Shown: positions 23,559 to 30,558, numbered from the stretch's first letter. The stretch: 33,144 nucleotides of DNA from Nitrososphaerota archaeon (GCA_027886905.1 JAPCJO010000017.1:1-33144), one strand, 5' to 3'. A program made the numbers and translations. Notes: generated from the sequence alone by a model not told the origin.

Positions 23559-24023
23559 CTAGGCGCCCTGATTGGCGAAGTTAGTGACCGTCATCCCCTC
23601 CACGGCCACTTCTAGCGTCTCGATCGCCAGCGCGCTCGTCTTGCCGTTGAGCACGGGAGACTCGTACTTCACCGGCCAGGCGTTGGTGAAGCTCCACTTG
23701 ATGACCGGGGCCTTGCCGCTGTCGAGGAGGGTCACCGTCACCCCCTTCGTCTTCCCCGTCCCCGAGACGACGGTGGAGAACCAGTCCCAGATTGCCATCG
23801 AGTTGGGCGAGTTGGCGAGGCCGCGCTTGAGGACGAGGTTCCCGTACCTCACGAGACCGGGGAGCTTGTGGACGTTGTTCACGGCATCCGCTCCCTCCCT
23901 GTATTCGATCACGTCGATGGAGGCCACGGGCAGGACGCACTCCATGAACGACGCTACCGGAACGGTGTCTATCTCGACCAAGAAGTTGGAGGCGTCGTAC
24001 GGGCTAGGGGTGCCTGAGGACAA
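23559..24023 (-). CDS. Phage/contractile-injection-type tail tube protein (gp19-like)
   Basis: 154 residues. It matches the T4 gp19 / conserved phage tail region family that builds the inner tube of contractile tails and extracellular injection systems: DASNFLVEID near the N-terminus, SIDVIEYREGAD, KLPGLVRYGNLVLKRGL, MAIWDWFSTVV, GVTVTLLDSGKAPVIKWSFTNAWPVKYESP and a C-terminal strand AIETLEVAVEGM. The start is TTG at 24023, about 30 bases after a minus-strand TATA-like GTTTAAGA (24054-24062); an upstream ATG would place the TATA box inside the coding region. No sheath, baseplate, spike or AAA+ gene is nearby, so the tube gene is an orphan. Assembly into a tube is inferred. Confidence 0.8.
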   Translation of the reverse strand: MSSGTPSPYDASNFLVEIDTVPVASFMECVLPVASIDVIEYREGADAVNNVHKLPGLVRYGNLVLKRGLANSPNSMAIWDWFSTVVSGTGKTKGVTVTLLDSGKAPVIKWSFTNAWPVKYESPVLNGKTSALAIETLEVAVEGMTVTNFANQGA

Positions 24024-24126
24024 GATTGTTGCGCCTCGGCAGACGGGCTGGCATCTTAAACTCTCGCCTCTCCCCCGAAGCGGCATTGGAGCTGGAGGCA
24101 ATTGTCGTCACCGACGGGAAGCGCTT

Positions 24127-25119
24127 TCACAAGTCTGATTCCCCGGCCCGCCGGAGGACCCGAAGGGCGCACATCGTGATCCACATGCTCGGCTTGCCCG
24201 CCTCCTCGAGGGCGAGTGGCCTGACCTTCCTCCGGTTGTAGCGATAGCTCGCGCCCCAACCGATGTCGGGGTGGACGGCGTCGAGGAGCCACGCGCCGTC
24301 TGGCCTCCGTTTCTTCTTCAGGAGTTCGAGCGCGGGGCCGAGCCTCCTATCGTCGGCGTAGCCGAGCTTCGTGACGACGTCGAGCCCCACGAGGATGTCG
24401 TAGTAGTAGTGGACGGGGTAGTGGAACCTGAACCAGGGCAGGTAGCGCTTCCGCCCCTCCTTGGAGAGCGCCCGGTCGAGGTAGAACTCCGCCCCCCTCT
24501 CCGCCGAGCGCTTGATCCGGCGGCTCCACTTCTGCCTCGGGAAGGCCGTGTACGCGCTTAAGCCCTCCCAGCAGTCGAGCGTGCCCCTCCCGAACGCCTT
24601 CTCGTAGAAGCAGTGCCAGCCTCCGTCCTTCATCTGGTTCTCGACCAGCCAATCGAGCGCCGAGCGGACGTGGGGATGGTCCTCGTAGCCGCACATCGTG
24701 AGCGTCCTCGCGAGGTTCCCCGTGAGGCAGTGCTCGCTCCGCCTGAAAGCGTACTTCGGGGTGGGCGGAGTGTCGAACCCGCCGTCCTCCCTGTGGTATC
24801 TCTCGAGGAAGAGCTCGCAGGCCTTCCTCACCCTCTCGTCTCGCGCGGTCATACCGAAGTCCGCGAGGACGATGAGCTTCCAGATGGTGGCCTGGTACTT
24901 GGGCCTGTAGAGGTCTTCCTCCGACTCCCAAAAGCCGCCGGGGCGCTGGTCGGCGAGGAGCTCCTTCGCCCACCCCCGCTCGGGGATTGCCGCGAGAGCG
25001 GTCCTGACGCGCTCGTCGCCGTCCCGCCTGCCCAGGACGTCGGTGAGCACGCGGTAGGCAACTGACGGCTGCTCCTCGTCGAGGAGCCAGTCCATCGGGC
25101 TCGGCGCCGCCGCCTTCAT
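24127..25119 (-). CDS. Squalene-cyclase/prenyltransferase-like alpha-alpha toroid protein
   Basis: 330 residues from the ATG at 25119. It contains several QW-type repeats of terpenoid-cyclase alpha/alpha barrels (REDGGFDTPPTPKY, MKDGGWHCFYEKAFG, RPDGAWLLDAVHPDIGW) separated by helical pairs, plus LTGNLARTLTMCGYEDHPHVRSALDWLVENQ. No DxDD cyclisation motif was seen, so catalysis of a triterpene cyclisation is doubtful; many such proteins are unassigned. An ATG at 25170 is in frame but too close to the TATA (25180-25192); GGGGAG just before 25119 favours that start. The tail-tube gene is the next minus-strand gene, 104 bases on. Confidence 0.8.
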   Translation of the reverse strand: MKAAAPSPMDWLLDEEQPSVAYRVLTDVLGRRDGDERVRTALAAIPERGWAKELLADQRPGGFWESEEDLYRPKYQATIWKLIVLADFGMTARDERVRKACELFLERYHREDGGFDTPPTPKYAFRRSEHCLTGNLARTLTMCGYEDHPHVRSALDWLVENQMKDGGWHCFYEKAFGRGTLDCWEGLSAYTAFPRQKWSRRIKRSAERGAEFYLDRALSKEGRKRYLPWFRFHYPVHYYYDILVGLDVVTKLGYADDRRLGPALELLKKKRRPDGAWLLDAVHPDIGWGASYRYNRRKVRPLALEEAGKPSMWITMCALRVLRRAGESDL

Positions 25120-25179
25120 TTTCTCCCCGGACCCCCTGATGCTTCCCCCAAGGTCGTGGTCGCGACCCATGCGGAGACA

Positions 25180-25192
25180 GATAATTTTATCG
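25180..25192. promoter_or_regulatory. Bidirectional TATA element
   Basis: The near-palindrome GATAATTTTATC serves two divergent genes: on the plus strand it is 25-36 bases before the ATG at 25216; on the minus strand (GATAAAATTATC) it precedes the toroid-protein gene by a short leader. It is the only A/T-rich stretch in the intergenic region. Confidence 0.5.
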
Positions 25193-25215
25193 CTGGCGGC
25201 CGGGCGGGCCGAGGG

Positions 25216-25566
25216 ATGAAGCCCGCAAGATCCCCGCCCGACCTGAGTGCGATCAGCGACCCGGTAGTCAGGTCCGCCGTCGAGGCGCTGAACTCCAGGG
25301 ACAGGAAGCGCTGGTTCTGGCTATTCGCCGAGAAGCCCAGGTTCTCCGACGACGGCGCCCCCCGCGAATTCGCGCAGTGGTGCGACGACGAGCTCTTCGG
25401 CTCCGCGACGGCCTACATCATCTCCATCGACAAGGCGGAGAGGGGCGGGTTGACCTTCTACGCGAGCTACCACTCCGACAAGTGGGGGGACTTCCAGACC
25501 TTCTGGAAGTTCGTCTTAGAGGCCGGGAAGATATCCAGGCTCGACGTTGGCGCGACCAGCTACTGA
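25216..25566 (+). CDS. NTF2/SnoaL-like small protein
   Basis: 116 residues from the ATG at 25216 (an upstream in-frame start at 25156 would place the TATA within the gene). The pattern SDPVVRSAVEALNSRDRKRWFWLFAE, FSDDGAPREFAQWCDDELFG, AYIISIDKAERGGLTFYASYHSDKWGDFQTFWKFVLEAGKISRLDVGA is that of the SnoaL/NTF2-like cone fold: an N-terminal helix pair, then a curved sheet. These bind small hydrophobic ligands or act as isomerases. The exact role is unknown. Confidence 0.72.
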   Translation: MKPARSPPDLSAISDPVVRSAVEALNSRDRKRWFWLFAEKPRFSDDGAPREFAQWCDDELFGSATAYIISIDKAERGGLTFYASYHSDKWGDFQTFWKFVLEAGKISRLDVGATSY

Positions 25567-25667
25567 GACCGCGCCCGGGCCGTGAGACGACCTGCGTGCG
25601 CAGCCGACGCGCCGAGGCCTCCGGGGAGGGCCATCGCTTTTATCCAGGGTGCTGAAGCTTTCCCAAG

Positions 25668-26345
25668 ATGAACCTCATCGAGACCAAGCACGACGTCTCG
25701 TACGGGGGGCTGAACATGACCATCGCGGGAGAGCTCGTCCCCGTCTGCACGGTGACCCTGAACCCCTCCGCCGGGCCGGTGTTCTTCGAGCACCACATCC
25801 TCCTCTGGAGGGACCCGCAAGTGGAGATCACCGCCAAGGCGCTCAAGGGCATGGGCAAGCGCGTGCTCGCCGGCCTCCCCGTCGTCGTCACCGAGGCTTC
25901 AGGCAGCGGCAGGATCGCGTTCTCCAGGGACGCGACGGGTCAGCTCGTCCTCTTCGAGCTCGGGGCCGGGGAGCAGCTCGACGTGAGGGAGCACCAGTTC
26001 CTGTTCGCGACCGCCTCCGTGGAGTACAGCTACTACCGCCTGAAGGGAATCTCCAACCTGATGTTCGGCGGTTCTGGCTTCTTCATCGACACTTTCAAGG
26101 GGCCTGGGCTCGTGGCCGTCCACGGGTTCGGGAACGTCCTGGAGAGGGACCTTGTCCAGGGGGAGCAGATCGACGTCGAGCCCGGGGCCTTCATGTACAA
26201 GGGCTCGGGGGTGAGGATGGAGACCCAGAGGTTGGGGGTGAAGACGGGCCTGATGGGCGGCACGAGCCTCTTCCTCAACAGGTTCACGGGCCCGGGCAAG
26301 CTGGGAATCCAGAGCATGACGTTCCACCTCGGAACCGGGGACTAG
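25668..26345 (+). CDS. AIM24 family protein
   Basis: 225 residues, full length. AIM24/TIGR00266-type beta-sandwich with repeated Gly/Val strands: the N-terminal VSYGGLNMTIAGELVPVCTVTLNP, then LAGLPVVVTEASGSGRIAFSRDATGQLVLFELGAGEQLDVREHQFLFAT, the central GLVAVHGFGNVLERDLVQGEQIDVEPGAFMY and a C-terminal hydrophobic Gly-rich segment. Yeast Aim24 supports mitochondrial inner-membrane organisation; prokaryotic members have no settled function. A TATA-like GCTTTTATC (about 25633-25641) fits the ATG at 25668. Confidence 0.85.
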   Translation: MNLIETKHDVSYGGLNMTIAGELVPVCTVTLNPSAGPVFFEHHILLWRDPQVEITAKALKGMGKRVLAGLPVVVTEASGSGRIAFSRDATGQLVLFELGAGEQLDVREHQFLFATASVEYSYYRLKGISNLMFGGSGFFIDTFKGPGLVAVHGFGNVLERDLVQGEQIDVEPGAFMYKGSGVRMETQRLGVKTGLMGGTSLFLNRFTGPGKLGIQSMTFHLGTGD

Positions 26346-26381
26346 CGCAAGGCCCCGCACCGTGGACCATTGGAGAGCGTA

Positions 26382-26687
26382 TCAGTCTGACTTTTTCCGA
26401 AGTTCCTTCATCCCTTCAAGGCTGTCCTTGAAGGTCCCCAGTGGATGGACCTCCCTGTCCATGACGAGGTTGGTGGGTGAGCCGAAGAAGATCTCGCCCA
26501 TCTCCTCGATGGTCTCGGTCTCCAGAACGTAGCCGTCGGCGAGGATGTCGAGGCACGGTCCTCCGATGATCTTGCCGGCCTTCTCGAGCTTCCGCTTGTA
26601 CTCGAGGTCGGCGGACGCCAACCTCATGAACTCCTTCGGGTCGATCTCAACCCCCACCCTCACCTTCTCCATAACGAAGAATCGCAT
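26382..26687 (-). CDS. Small alpha/beta protein, possibly ferredoxin-like (muconolactone-isomerase-like)
   Basis: 101 residues, not firmly recognised. The N-terminal strand MRFFVMEKVRVG, helix EFMRLASADLEYKRKLEKAG, strand KIIGGPCLDILADGYVLE, helix TIEEMGEIFF and tail resemble small ferredoxin-fold dimeric proteins of the dabb or muconolactone-isomerase type. Single Cys44. The ATG at 26687 follows a minus-strand TATA-like CCTTATTAC (about 26709-26717). It lies convergent to AIM24. Assignment is weak. Confidence 0.68.
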   Translation of the reverse strand: MRFFVMEKVRVGVEIDPKEFMRLASADLEYKRKLEKAGKIIGGPCLDILADGYVLETETIEEMGEIFFGSPTNLVMDREVHPLGTFKDSLEGMKELRKKSD

Positions 26688-26791
26688 AGCCTCAACTTCG
26701 GAGCTGAAGTAATAAGGGTTCGCGAGGGCCTCAATCCAGCATCGCGAGTCAGTCGCTCAATGGGTTTGTTGCTCTCTGCGAGGTGGGCAGT

Positions 26792-27652
26792 CTAGGCGAC
26801 CGCCGCCAAAGCGCGCTCCTTCGCAAGAAGCGCCTTCTTTCTGTGGACCCCCAGCGCGTAGCCCCCGACGCCTCCGTCGTTCCTTATCACGCGGTGGCAG
26901 GGGATTATGAGCGGGACCGGGTTCGCCGCGCAAGCGTTGGCTACGGCGCGCGCCGCCCTGGGCTCTCCTATCATCGCGGCGACCTCGCTGTATGAGCAGG
27001 TCGAGCCCGCCGGTATCAACCTGAGGGCCGTCCAAACCCTGAGCTGAAAGTCCGTCCCGCGGACGTCCAACGGAAGCTTCACTGCCTGCCCCTCCAGGCG
27101 GCGGTTGAGCGCACGGAGGAAGCGGGACGCCAGCCTAGACTTGGCTAGCCTCGCCTTTGGAAACTCCCGCCTGAGGGCCTCAACCAGCCCTGTGTCGTCC
27201 TCGCCCACGTTGACCGCGCAGATCCCGTGGCTCGTCGCCGCGACGAGGAGGCGCCCAAGGGCCGAGTCCCCTACCGCATACGTCACGAGCCTCCCGGCCC
27301 CGCCGGCCTTGTAGTTGGCGGGAGTCATCCCGAGCTTGACACGCGAGTCCTTGTAGAGCCAGCTGTGGGAGGAATACCCCGCCCCCCTCAGCGCGTTTAC
27401 GACCGGCTCGCCCCTTGCGAGCCTGAGCTTCAGCAGGGCCACCCTGCACTCCTCGAGATACCTGCGCGGCGATATCCCCATGACGCGCACGAACGTCCTC
27501 TGTAGGTGGTACGGGCTGACCCCGAACCTTCTGCCGAGGTCCGCGAGGGTGATCTTCGCGGCCGGGTTCTCTCGGAGGTAGCCGCAGACCTCCTCGACGA
27601 GGTCCAAACGCTTCGAGGCGGATTCGGAGGAGAGCGTCGCGGCTTGAAGCAT
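26792..27652 (-). CDS. Ada-like HTH/methylated-DNA-protein cysteine methyltransferase
   Basis: 286 residues from the ATG at 27652. An AraC-type HTH pair occupies about 15-115 (ITLADLGRRFGVSPYHLQRTF, GISPRRYLEECRVALLKLRLARGEPVVNALRGAGYSSHS). The alkyltransferase domain contains the active-site PCHRV with Cys252 preceded by ANPVPLI, and the RVWTALRLIPAGSTCSYSEVA helix. It repairs O6-alkylguanine by transfer to Cys252. The N-terminal Cys4 zinc domain of E. coli Ada is absent, so no methylphosphotriester sensing is expected. A TATA-like CCTTATTACCG (27673-27683) supports this start over 27718. Confidence 0.92.
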   Translation of the reverse strand: MLQAATLSSESASKRLDLVEEVCGYLRENPAAKITLADLGRRFGVSPYHLQRTFVRVMGISPRRYLEECRVALLKLRLARGEPVVNALRGAGYSSHSWLYKDSRVKLGMTPANYKAGGAGRLVTYAVGDSALGRLLVAATSHGICAVNVGEDDTGLVEALRREFPKARLAKSRLASRFLRALNRRLEGQAVKLPLDVRGTDFQLRVWTALRLIPAGSTCSYSEVAAMIGEPRAARAVANACAANPVPLIIPCHRVIRNDGGVGGYALGVHRKKALLAKERALAAVA

Positions 27653-27672
27653 TGTTTTGGGAAGAGCTACTG

Positions 27673-27683
27673 CGGTAATAAGG
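27673..27683. promoter_or_regulatory. TATA-like element between the ada-like gene and the hairpin-rich region
   Basis: GGTAATAAGGG on the plus strand; CCTTATTACC on the minus strand lies 22-31 bases before the ada-like ATG at 27652. Read forward it would initiate near 27705, just before the hairpin-rich segment. Confidence 0.45.
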
Positions 27684-27704
27684 GGTTTTGTCGCAATCTT
27701 GCTC

Positions 27705-28191
27705 GGATTCTCCGGCAAGCAAGTAGCCCGAGCGCACTCCGCTTGGCTAGGGAGTGCGAACTACACCGGCGAGCTACTGTCCCGTCCGGACGACGGCCTG
27801 TGCTATCGCAGAGAAATCTGGAAGACCAGGGTGGAGTGGTCTTGGCAAATTCTGTTTCTTACCTCTCCGCCGCACTCGGTTATCCCGTGGAAGCGGCACT
27901 TCTCGGCGGACGAGGCGGTCAGTCCCCGCCTTGTGATTTGGCTCGACAAGGCGCTGGAGGCCAAGATTACGGGCCAGACGCCCATCTCCACCCAGACTGG
28001 CTCCTCTTCGACTGACTCGCCCAAGTCGTCGTGTCTGCTCATGTCGTCAGGTCTTTGCAAGTTCGTTTTTCAAACAAAGACGCGACACATAAGCGAATGG
28101 CCCACCAAGCCGCGGAAAAAGGGGCAGCCTGCACAGAAGATTGCGCAAAAAGGAGCGAAACGCCCAAAAAATCGGCCCGAAGTGGGCCTTT
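27705..28191 (+). ncRNA. Candidate structured RNA in a hairpin-rich intergenic stretch
   Basis: The 571 bases between the ada-like and Lrp genes hold many strong inverted repeats: CGCACTCC/GGAGTGCG (27733-27740, 27751-27758), inside AGTAGC/GCTACT (27722-27727, 27773-27778); AAGACCA/TGGTCTT (27822-27828, 27837-27843); CAGA-GAAA-TCTG (27809-27820); CCTCTCCGCCG with CGGCGGACGAGG (27862-27872, 27904-27915, one bulge); CTTGT/ACAAG (27930-27934, 27946-27950); GTCTTTG/CAAAGAC (28051-28057, 28075-28081); and a terminator-like GGCCC/GGGCC plus TTT (28174-28191). A forward TATA lies at 27673-27683. I could not match it to RNase P, SRP RNA or tRNA. It may instead be coding (see 27803-28060). Confidence 0.3.
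27803..28060 (-). CDS. Possible small Cys-rich protein, alternative reading of the hairpin region
   Basis: 85 residues from a TTG at 28060 (79 from the ATG at 28042). Third-position GC is high, as in real genes here. The C-terminal half has a Cys/His cluster (KCRFHGITECGGEV, then RICQDH) that could bind a metal. A TATA-like CTTATGTG lies near 28088-28096. However, the antisense frame in the same place is also open and protein-like (HSVIPWKRHFSADEAVSPRL), and the DNA is full of inverted repeats, so at most one of these readings is correct. Confidence 0.35.
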   Translation of the reverse strand: MQRPDDMSRHDDLGESVEEEPVWVEMGVWPVILASSALSSQITRRGLTASSAEKCRFHGITECGGEVRNRICQDHSTLVFQISLR

Positions 28192-28223
28192 GATTCACGA
28201 AGCTTCCGGGGAAGTGCTCATAG

Positions 28224-28727
28224 TCACAGTCTGTCGATTATGGATGAGGGAATTGACAGTTTTCTGCCCAAGACTTGCACGATTTCGCTCCACACGACGT
28301 CCCTCACGCCCGACATGGCCTTCACCCTCTCAAGCACATCGAGCAGCTCCGAGTTGTCCCTGATTATTATCTCGGCACGCAGGTCGATGGTGTGCTCGCC
28401 GACCGAGCTCCCGACGTACACCACCTCGTCGCGCTTCATCAACTCCCTCGCCACCGACTCCGTCCCTCCGCCGCCCGTGTAGATGAAAAGGTCCACACGC
28501 CTGAACCCCAACCTGCTCAGGTTGAGGACGTACCGGAACTCGAGGTACTCTCGCTCAAGATATCTGCGCCGGCGCTGGATCGTGCTCCGGGGGATTCCGA
28601 GCTTCTTCTCCAGGTCGACGGACGAGTTCTTGCCGTCGGGCTGGAGTAGAATCTTGAGGATCTTCTTGTCCACCTCCGAGAGGTTCCCTGCCGGCTTAAC
28701 GCTTCGCGGCATTTCGGGTGCAGGCAT
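28224..28727 (-). CDS. Lrp/AsnC-like transcriptional regulator
   Basis: 167 residues. The winged HTH, LSEVDKKILKILLQPDGKNSSVDLEKKLGIPRSTIQRRRRYLE, is AsnC-like with a basic recognition helix; the C-terminal portion (VDLFIYTGGGG, VVYVGSSVGEHTIDLRAEIIIRDNSELLDVLERVKAMSGVRDVVWSEIV) is a RAM/AsnC-type ligand-binding beta-alpha-beta-beta-alpha-beta unit. A TATA-like GATTTACAAG (28746-28755) places the transcription start near 28727, so the ATG there is preferred over 28736. The long N-terminal extension open to 28976 is basic and low-complexity and lies upstream of the TATA. Targets unknown. Confidence 0.85.
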   Translation of the reverse strand: MPAPEMPRSVKPAGNLSEVDKKILKILLQPDGKNSSVDLEKKLGIPRSTIQRRRRYLEREYLEFRYVLNLSRLGFRRVDLFIYTGGGGTESVARELMKRDEVVYVGSSVGEHTIDLRAEIIIRDNSELLDVLERVKAMSGVRDVVWSEIVQVLGRKLSIPSSIIDRL

Positions 28728-28989
28728 CTCCTGCATTACCGCATTCTTGTAAATCTTTCGCAAACCTGTGAAAACAGCCAAAGAGACCGCCTCTGGACCG
28801 TTTTTCGGCCGCTCGTTTCTGATGGGTGGCCGGTCGTTGACCACGCTGCCCGGAGACCCAGAGCCACTTCTTGTCGATGAATGCTGAGGCCTTCTGGTTA
28901 GGCCGCGGGCGCGCCGGGGCTTCTTACTTCCGCGTCTCGCAGCCACCGTCTCGGCCCTCTTACCATTGATTTCCAAGCCGGGTGGCCCT

Positions 28990-29124
28990 TTAGGCCTGAT
29001 ACGTGTAAGTCCCAGAATAGCTTCCGGCCGAAAGGTCGGTGAGCGGGTTCAGCGTACCCTGGAGCTGAATCAGCAAGAGGGGAACTATCAGCAACAGCTC
29101 GATCGTTGAAGATGTGAAACTCAT
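28990..29124 (-). CDS. Small membrane peptide (44 aa)
   Basis: Too short for usual gene calls. The ATG at 29124 opens a 44-codon frame ending TAA at 28990: SFTSSTIELLLIVPLLLIQL, one hydrophobic helix, followed by a polar Ser/Thr/Tyr tail (LSAGSYSGTYTYQA). A minus-strand TATA-like GTTTATAGC (29149-29157) lies 25-33 bases upstream, the leaderless spacing seen for other genes here, and a palindrome sits just beyond. It could be a single-pass membrane peptide or a secreted peptide. Unproven, but promoter, start and composition agree. Confidence 0.45.
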   Translation of the reverse strand: MSFTSSTIELLLIVPLLLIQLQGTLNPLTDLSAGSYSGTYTYQA

Positions 29125-29148
29125 CAAAACATACCGTCTGCGCCACTG

Positions 29149-29196
29149 CTATAAACGTTCTTTTTCACGAATTTTACACGTTAAGTTTGTGTAAAA
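29149..29196. promoter_or_regulatory. TATA element and palindromic operator
   Basis: GCTATAAAC (about 29149-29157) works as a TATA in either direction. Next to it is a perfect 8-base inverted repeat with a 9-base spacer: TTTTACAC (29172-29179) and GTGTAAAA (29189-29196). It is a strong regulator-site candidate for the 44-aa peptide gene (minus). The following 150 bases on the plus strand contain only hairpins such as GAGGCC-TTCG-GGCCTC (29262-29277). Confidence 0.5.
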
Positions 29197-29348
29197 GCTA
29201 ACACAACAGCGCGAGCGAGGGTAGTCGAGCTCAATTGGTTTCATTTATCGTCGAGGATTCCGAGGCCTTCGGGCCTCATCTGAGAGCCCTTCCGCTGCCA
29301 GACCGCTGGGACGAGCGCCAGGGGCCGCAAGCGGCTACGCGAGCCGAG

Positions 29349-29780
29349 CTAGTCGCTCAGGGCCTTGTTGCTCTCTCTAAGGCGGTGGACGAGCGTCTTG
29401 AGTAGGTTCATCGCGATTTCGTTGTGCGACTCGGCGAGCGCCTGAAAGTCCCAGCTCGAGAGCACCAGGCAGGTCGTGGGAGCGGCCGCAACCACGTCTG
29501 AGGACCTCGGGTTGCTGTCGAGCAGGGACATCTCGCCGAAGAAATTGCCGCTTCCCAGCTTCGCGACTATCTTGCCCTTGCGCTTGACCTCGACTCCCCC
29601 TTCCAGGATGAGGTAGAACCCGAGCCCGGCTTCCCCTTCGCCCACGATGGCCCGTCCCGTCGCATACGACTGCTGCTTCCCGCTCGCCAGGATGGACCTC
29701 AGCTGCTTGTCCTTCAGGCCCGAGAACAACGGCACGGAGTGGAGCTTCTCTAGGAGCGCCTTCTCGGATTCCTTGGCCAA
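29349..29780 (-). CDS. Cyclic-nucleotide-binding (CRP-like) domain protein
   Basis: 143 residues, a single cNMP-binding beta-roll: LHSVPLFSGLKDKQLRSIL, GEGEAGLGFYLILEGGVEV, KLGSGNFFGEMSLLDSNPRSSDVVAAAPTTCLVL. The phosphate-binding cassette segment FFGEMSLLDSNPRSSDV has Glu and Arg in the cassette positions (GEM...RS), so nucleotide binding is plausible. There is no HTH; the C-terminal helices (LKTLVHRLRESNKAL) end the protein. It may act as a stand-alone sensor. The TTG start at 29780 is about 30 bases from a minus-strand TATA-like CTTAAATCC (about 29808-29816). Confidence 0.87.
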   Translation of the reverse strand: MAKESEKALLEKLHSVPLFSGLKDKQLRSILASGKQQSYATGRAIVGEGEAGLGFYLILEGGVEVKRKGKIVAKLGSGNFFGEMSLLDSNPRSSDVVAAAPTTCLVLSSWDFQALAESHNEIAMNLLKTLVHRLRESNKALSD

Positions 29781-29957
29781 ACCCGCTGAATTTCACTGCG
29801 GTTCGGGATTTAAGTCCATCGCCCCGGGCCTCGACTTCGCCCAGCAACGGATTTTCAGCATGGTCGGCGGATCGGCGCCGACATTTGACCGCTTGCTCAG
29901 AGCGGGAGGCGAGACGGCCACTCGTTGCCGATGGCTCGGAGGTCTTTTGCGAGCCAT

Positions 29958-30527
29958 CTAGGAGACAAGTTGGAGGCTGCCTGCCTTCCAAGGCTTCTTC
30001 ACCAGGTCCCACCTCGAGACCAGGGAGAGACCAGTGGAGAGCACGAACACATTGCGACCCTCGCCGACAAGCCGACCGACTTCTTCTACCGTGGAATCAG
30101 GAGAGACCTTACCGGCGGTCTCCAATCGCACATCGGAGACCTTGAAGTCGGCCCACAGCTCAGGCGCATCCCTCGCGGTGGAAAGAGCCTTGGGAGAGAA
30201 GAGAAGCGCCAGAACGCCCCTATCGGAGATGAACTCGCCCCTCTTTCCCTTCAAGAACAGCCTCCGCACCCGCCTGTCGCACATGGTTGTCATCGCCTCC
30301 ATGAGGGATGTTTCCGGGTCGACGGAGAGGGCACGCGACGCTACCTCGCTGGCGCGCACGCCACAACTCAGCCGCCCTTCCCGATACAGCGAGACGACTT
30401 CTTCCAGGGTCACCAGCCCGTGGGGAGGGGCGCGTGCGTTGACCCTCGCGTCTCCGAAGCCAGTGAGCTCGAAGATTCGGAGGAGGTCTTCGAGTGTGTC
30501 GTCGTACTCCACGGCGCCCAGCCACAT
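29958..30527 (-). CDS. CBS-domain protein, C-terminal part of a split gene
   Basis: 189 residues from the ATG at 30527. Two CBS motifs: RASEVASRALSVDPETSLMEAMTTMCDRRVRRLFL and FKVSDVRLETAGKVSPDSTVEEVGRLVGEGRNVFVL. The frame continues upstream of the ATG through codons reading KVLWEPCTTTS to the stop of the preceding ORF (30559-30816), which looks like the missing N-terminal part. One base removed near 30559-30562 would join them into a protein of about 285 residues. CBS pairs usually sense adenine nucleotides. If the stop is real, the ATG could give a shorter product. Confidence 0.7.
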   Translation of the reverse strand: MWLGAVEYDDTLEDLLRIFELTGFGDARVNARAPPHGLVTLEEVVSLYREGRLSCGVRASEVASRALSVDPETSLMEAMTTMCDRRVRRLFLKGKRGEFISDRGVLALLFSPKALSTARDAPELWADFKVSDVRLETAGKVSPDSTVEEVGRLVGEGRNVFVLSTGLSLVSRWDLVKKPWKAGSLQLVS

Positions 30528-30558
30528 GCTCGTCGTGGTGCAAGGCTCCCAAAGGACT

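Noticed and set aside
23559-25119. Possible prophage or contractile injection island around the tail-tube gene.
   Set aside because: Neighbours are ordinary single genes (SRPBCC, toroid protein, NTF2-like, AIM24) with host-like codon use and no integrase, sheath, baseplate or att-like repeats.
27705-28191. Tested the hairpin-rich region for RNase P RNA or SRP (7S) RNA.
   Set aside because: I did not see the conserved RNase P core segments or the SRP helix 8 sequence on either strand by eye; a covariance-model scan would be decisive.
28898-29146. 82-residue minus-strand frame between the Lrp and cNMP-domain genes.
   Set aside because: Its start would lie in the TATA box, the composition is not protein-like, and the 44-aa frame at 28990-29124 fits the promoter better.
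29262-29277. GAGGCC-TTCG-GGCCTC hairpin as a possible RNA gene or terminator.
   Set aside because: Strong hairpin but without a following T tract on either strand and without a clear transcript context; kept only as a note.
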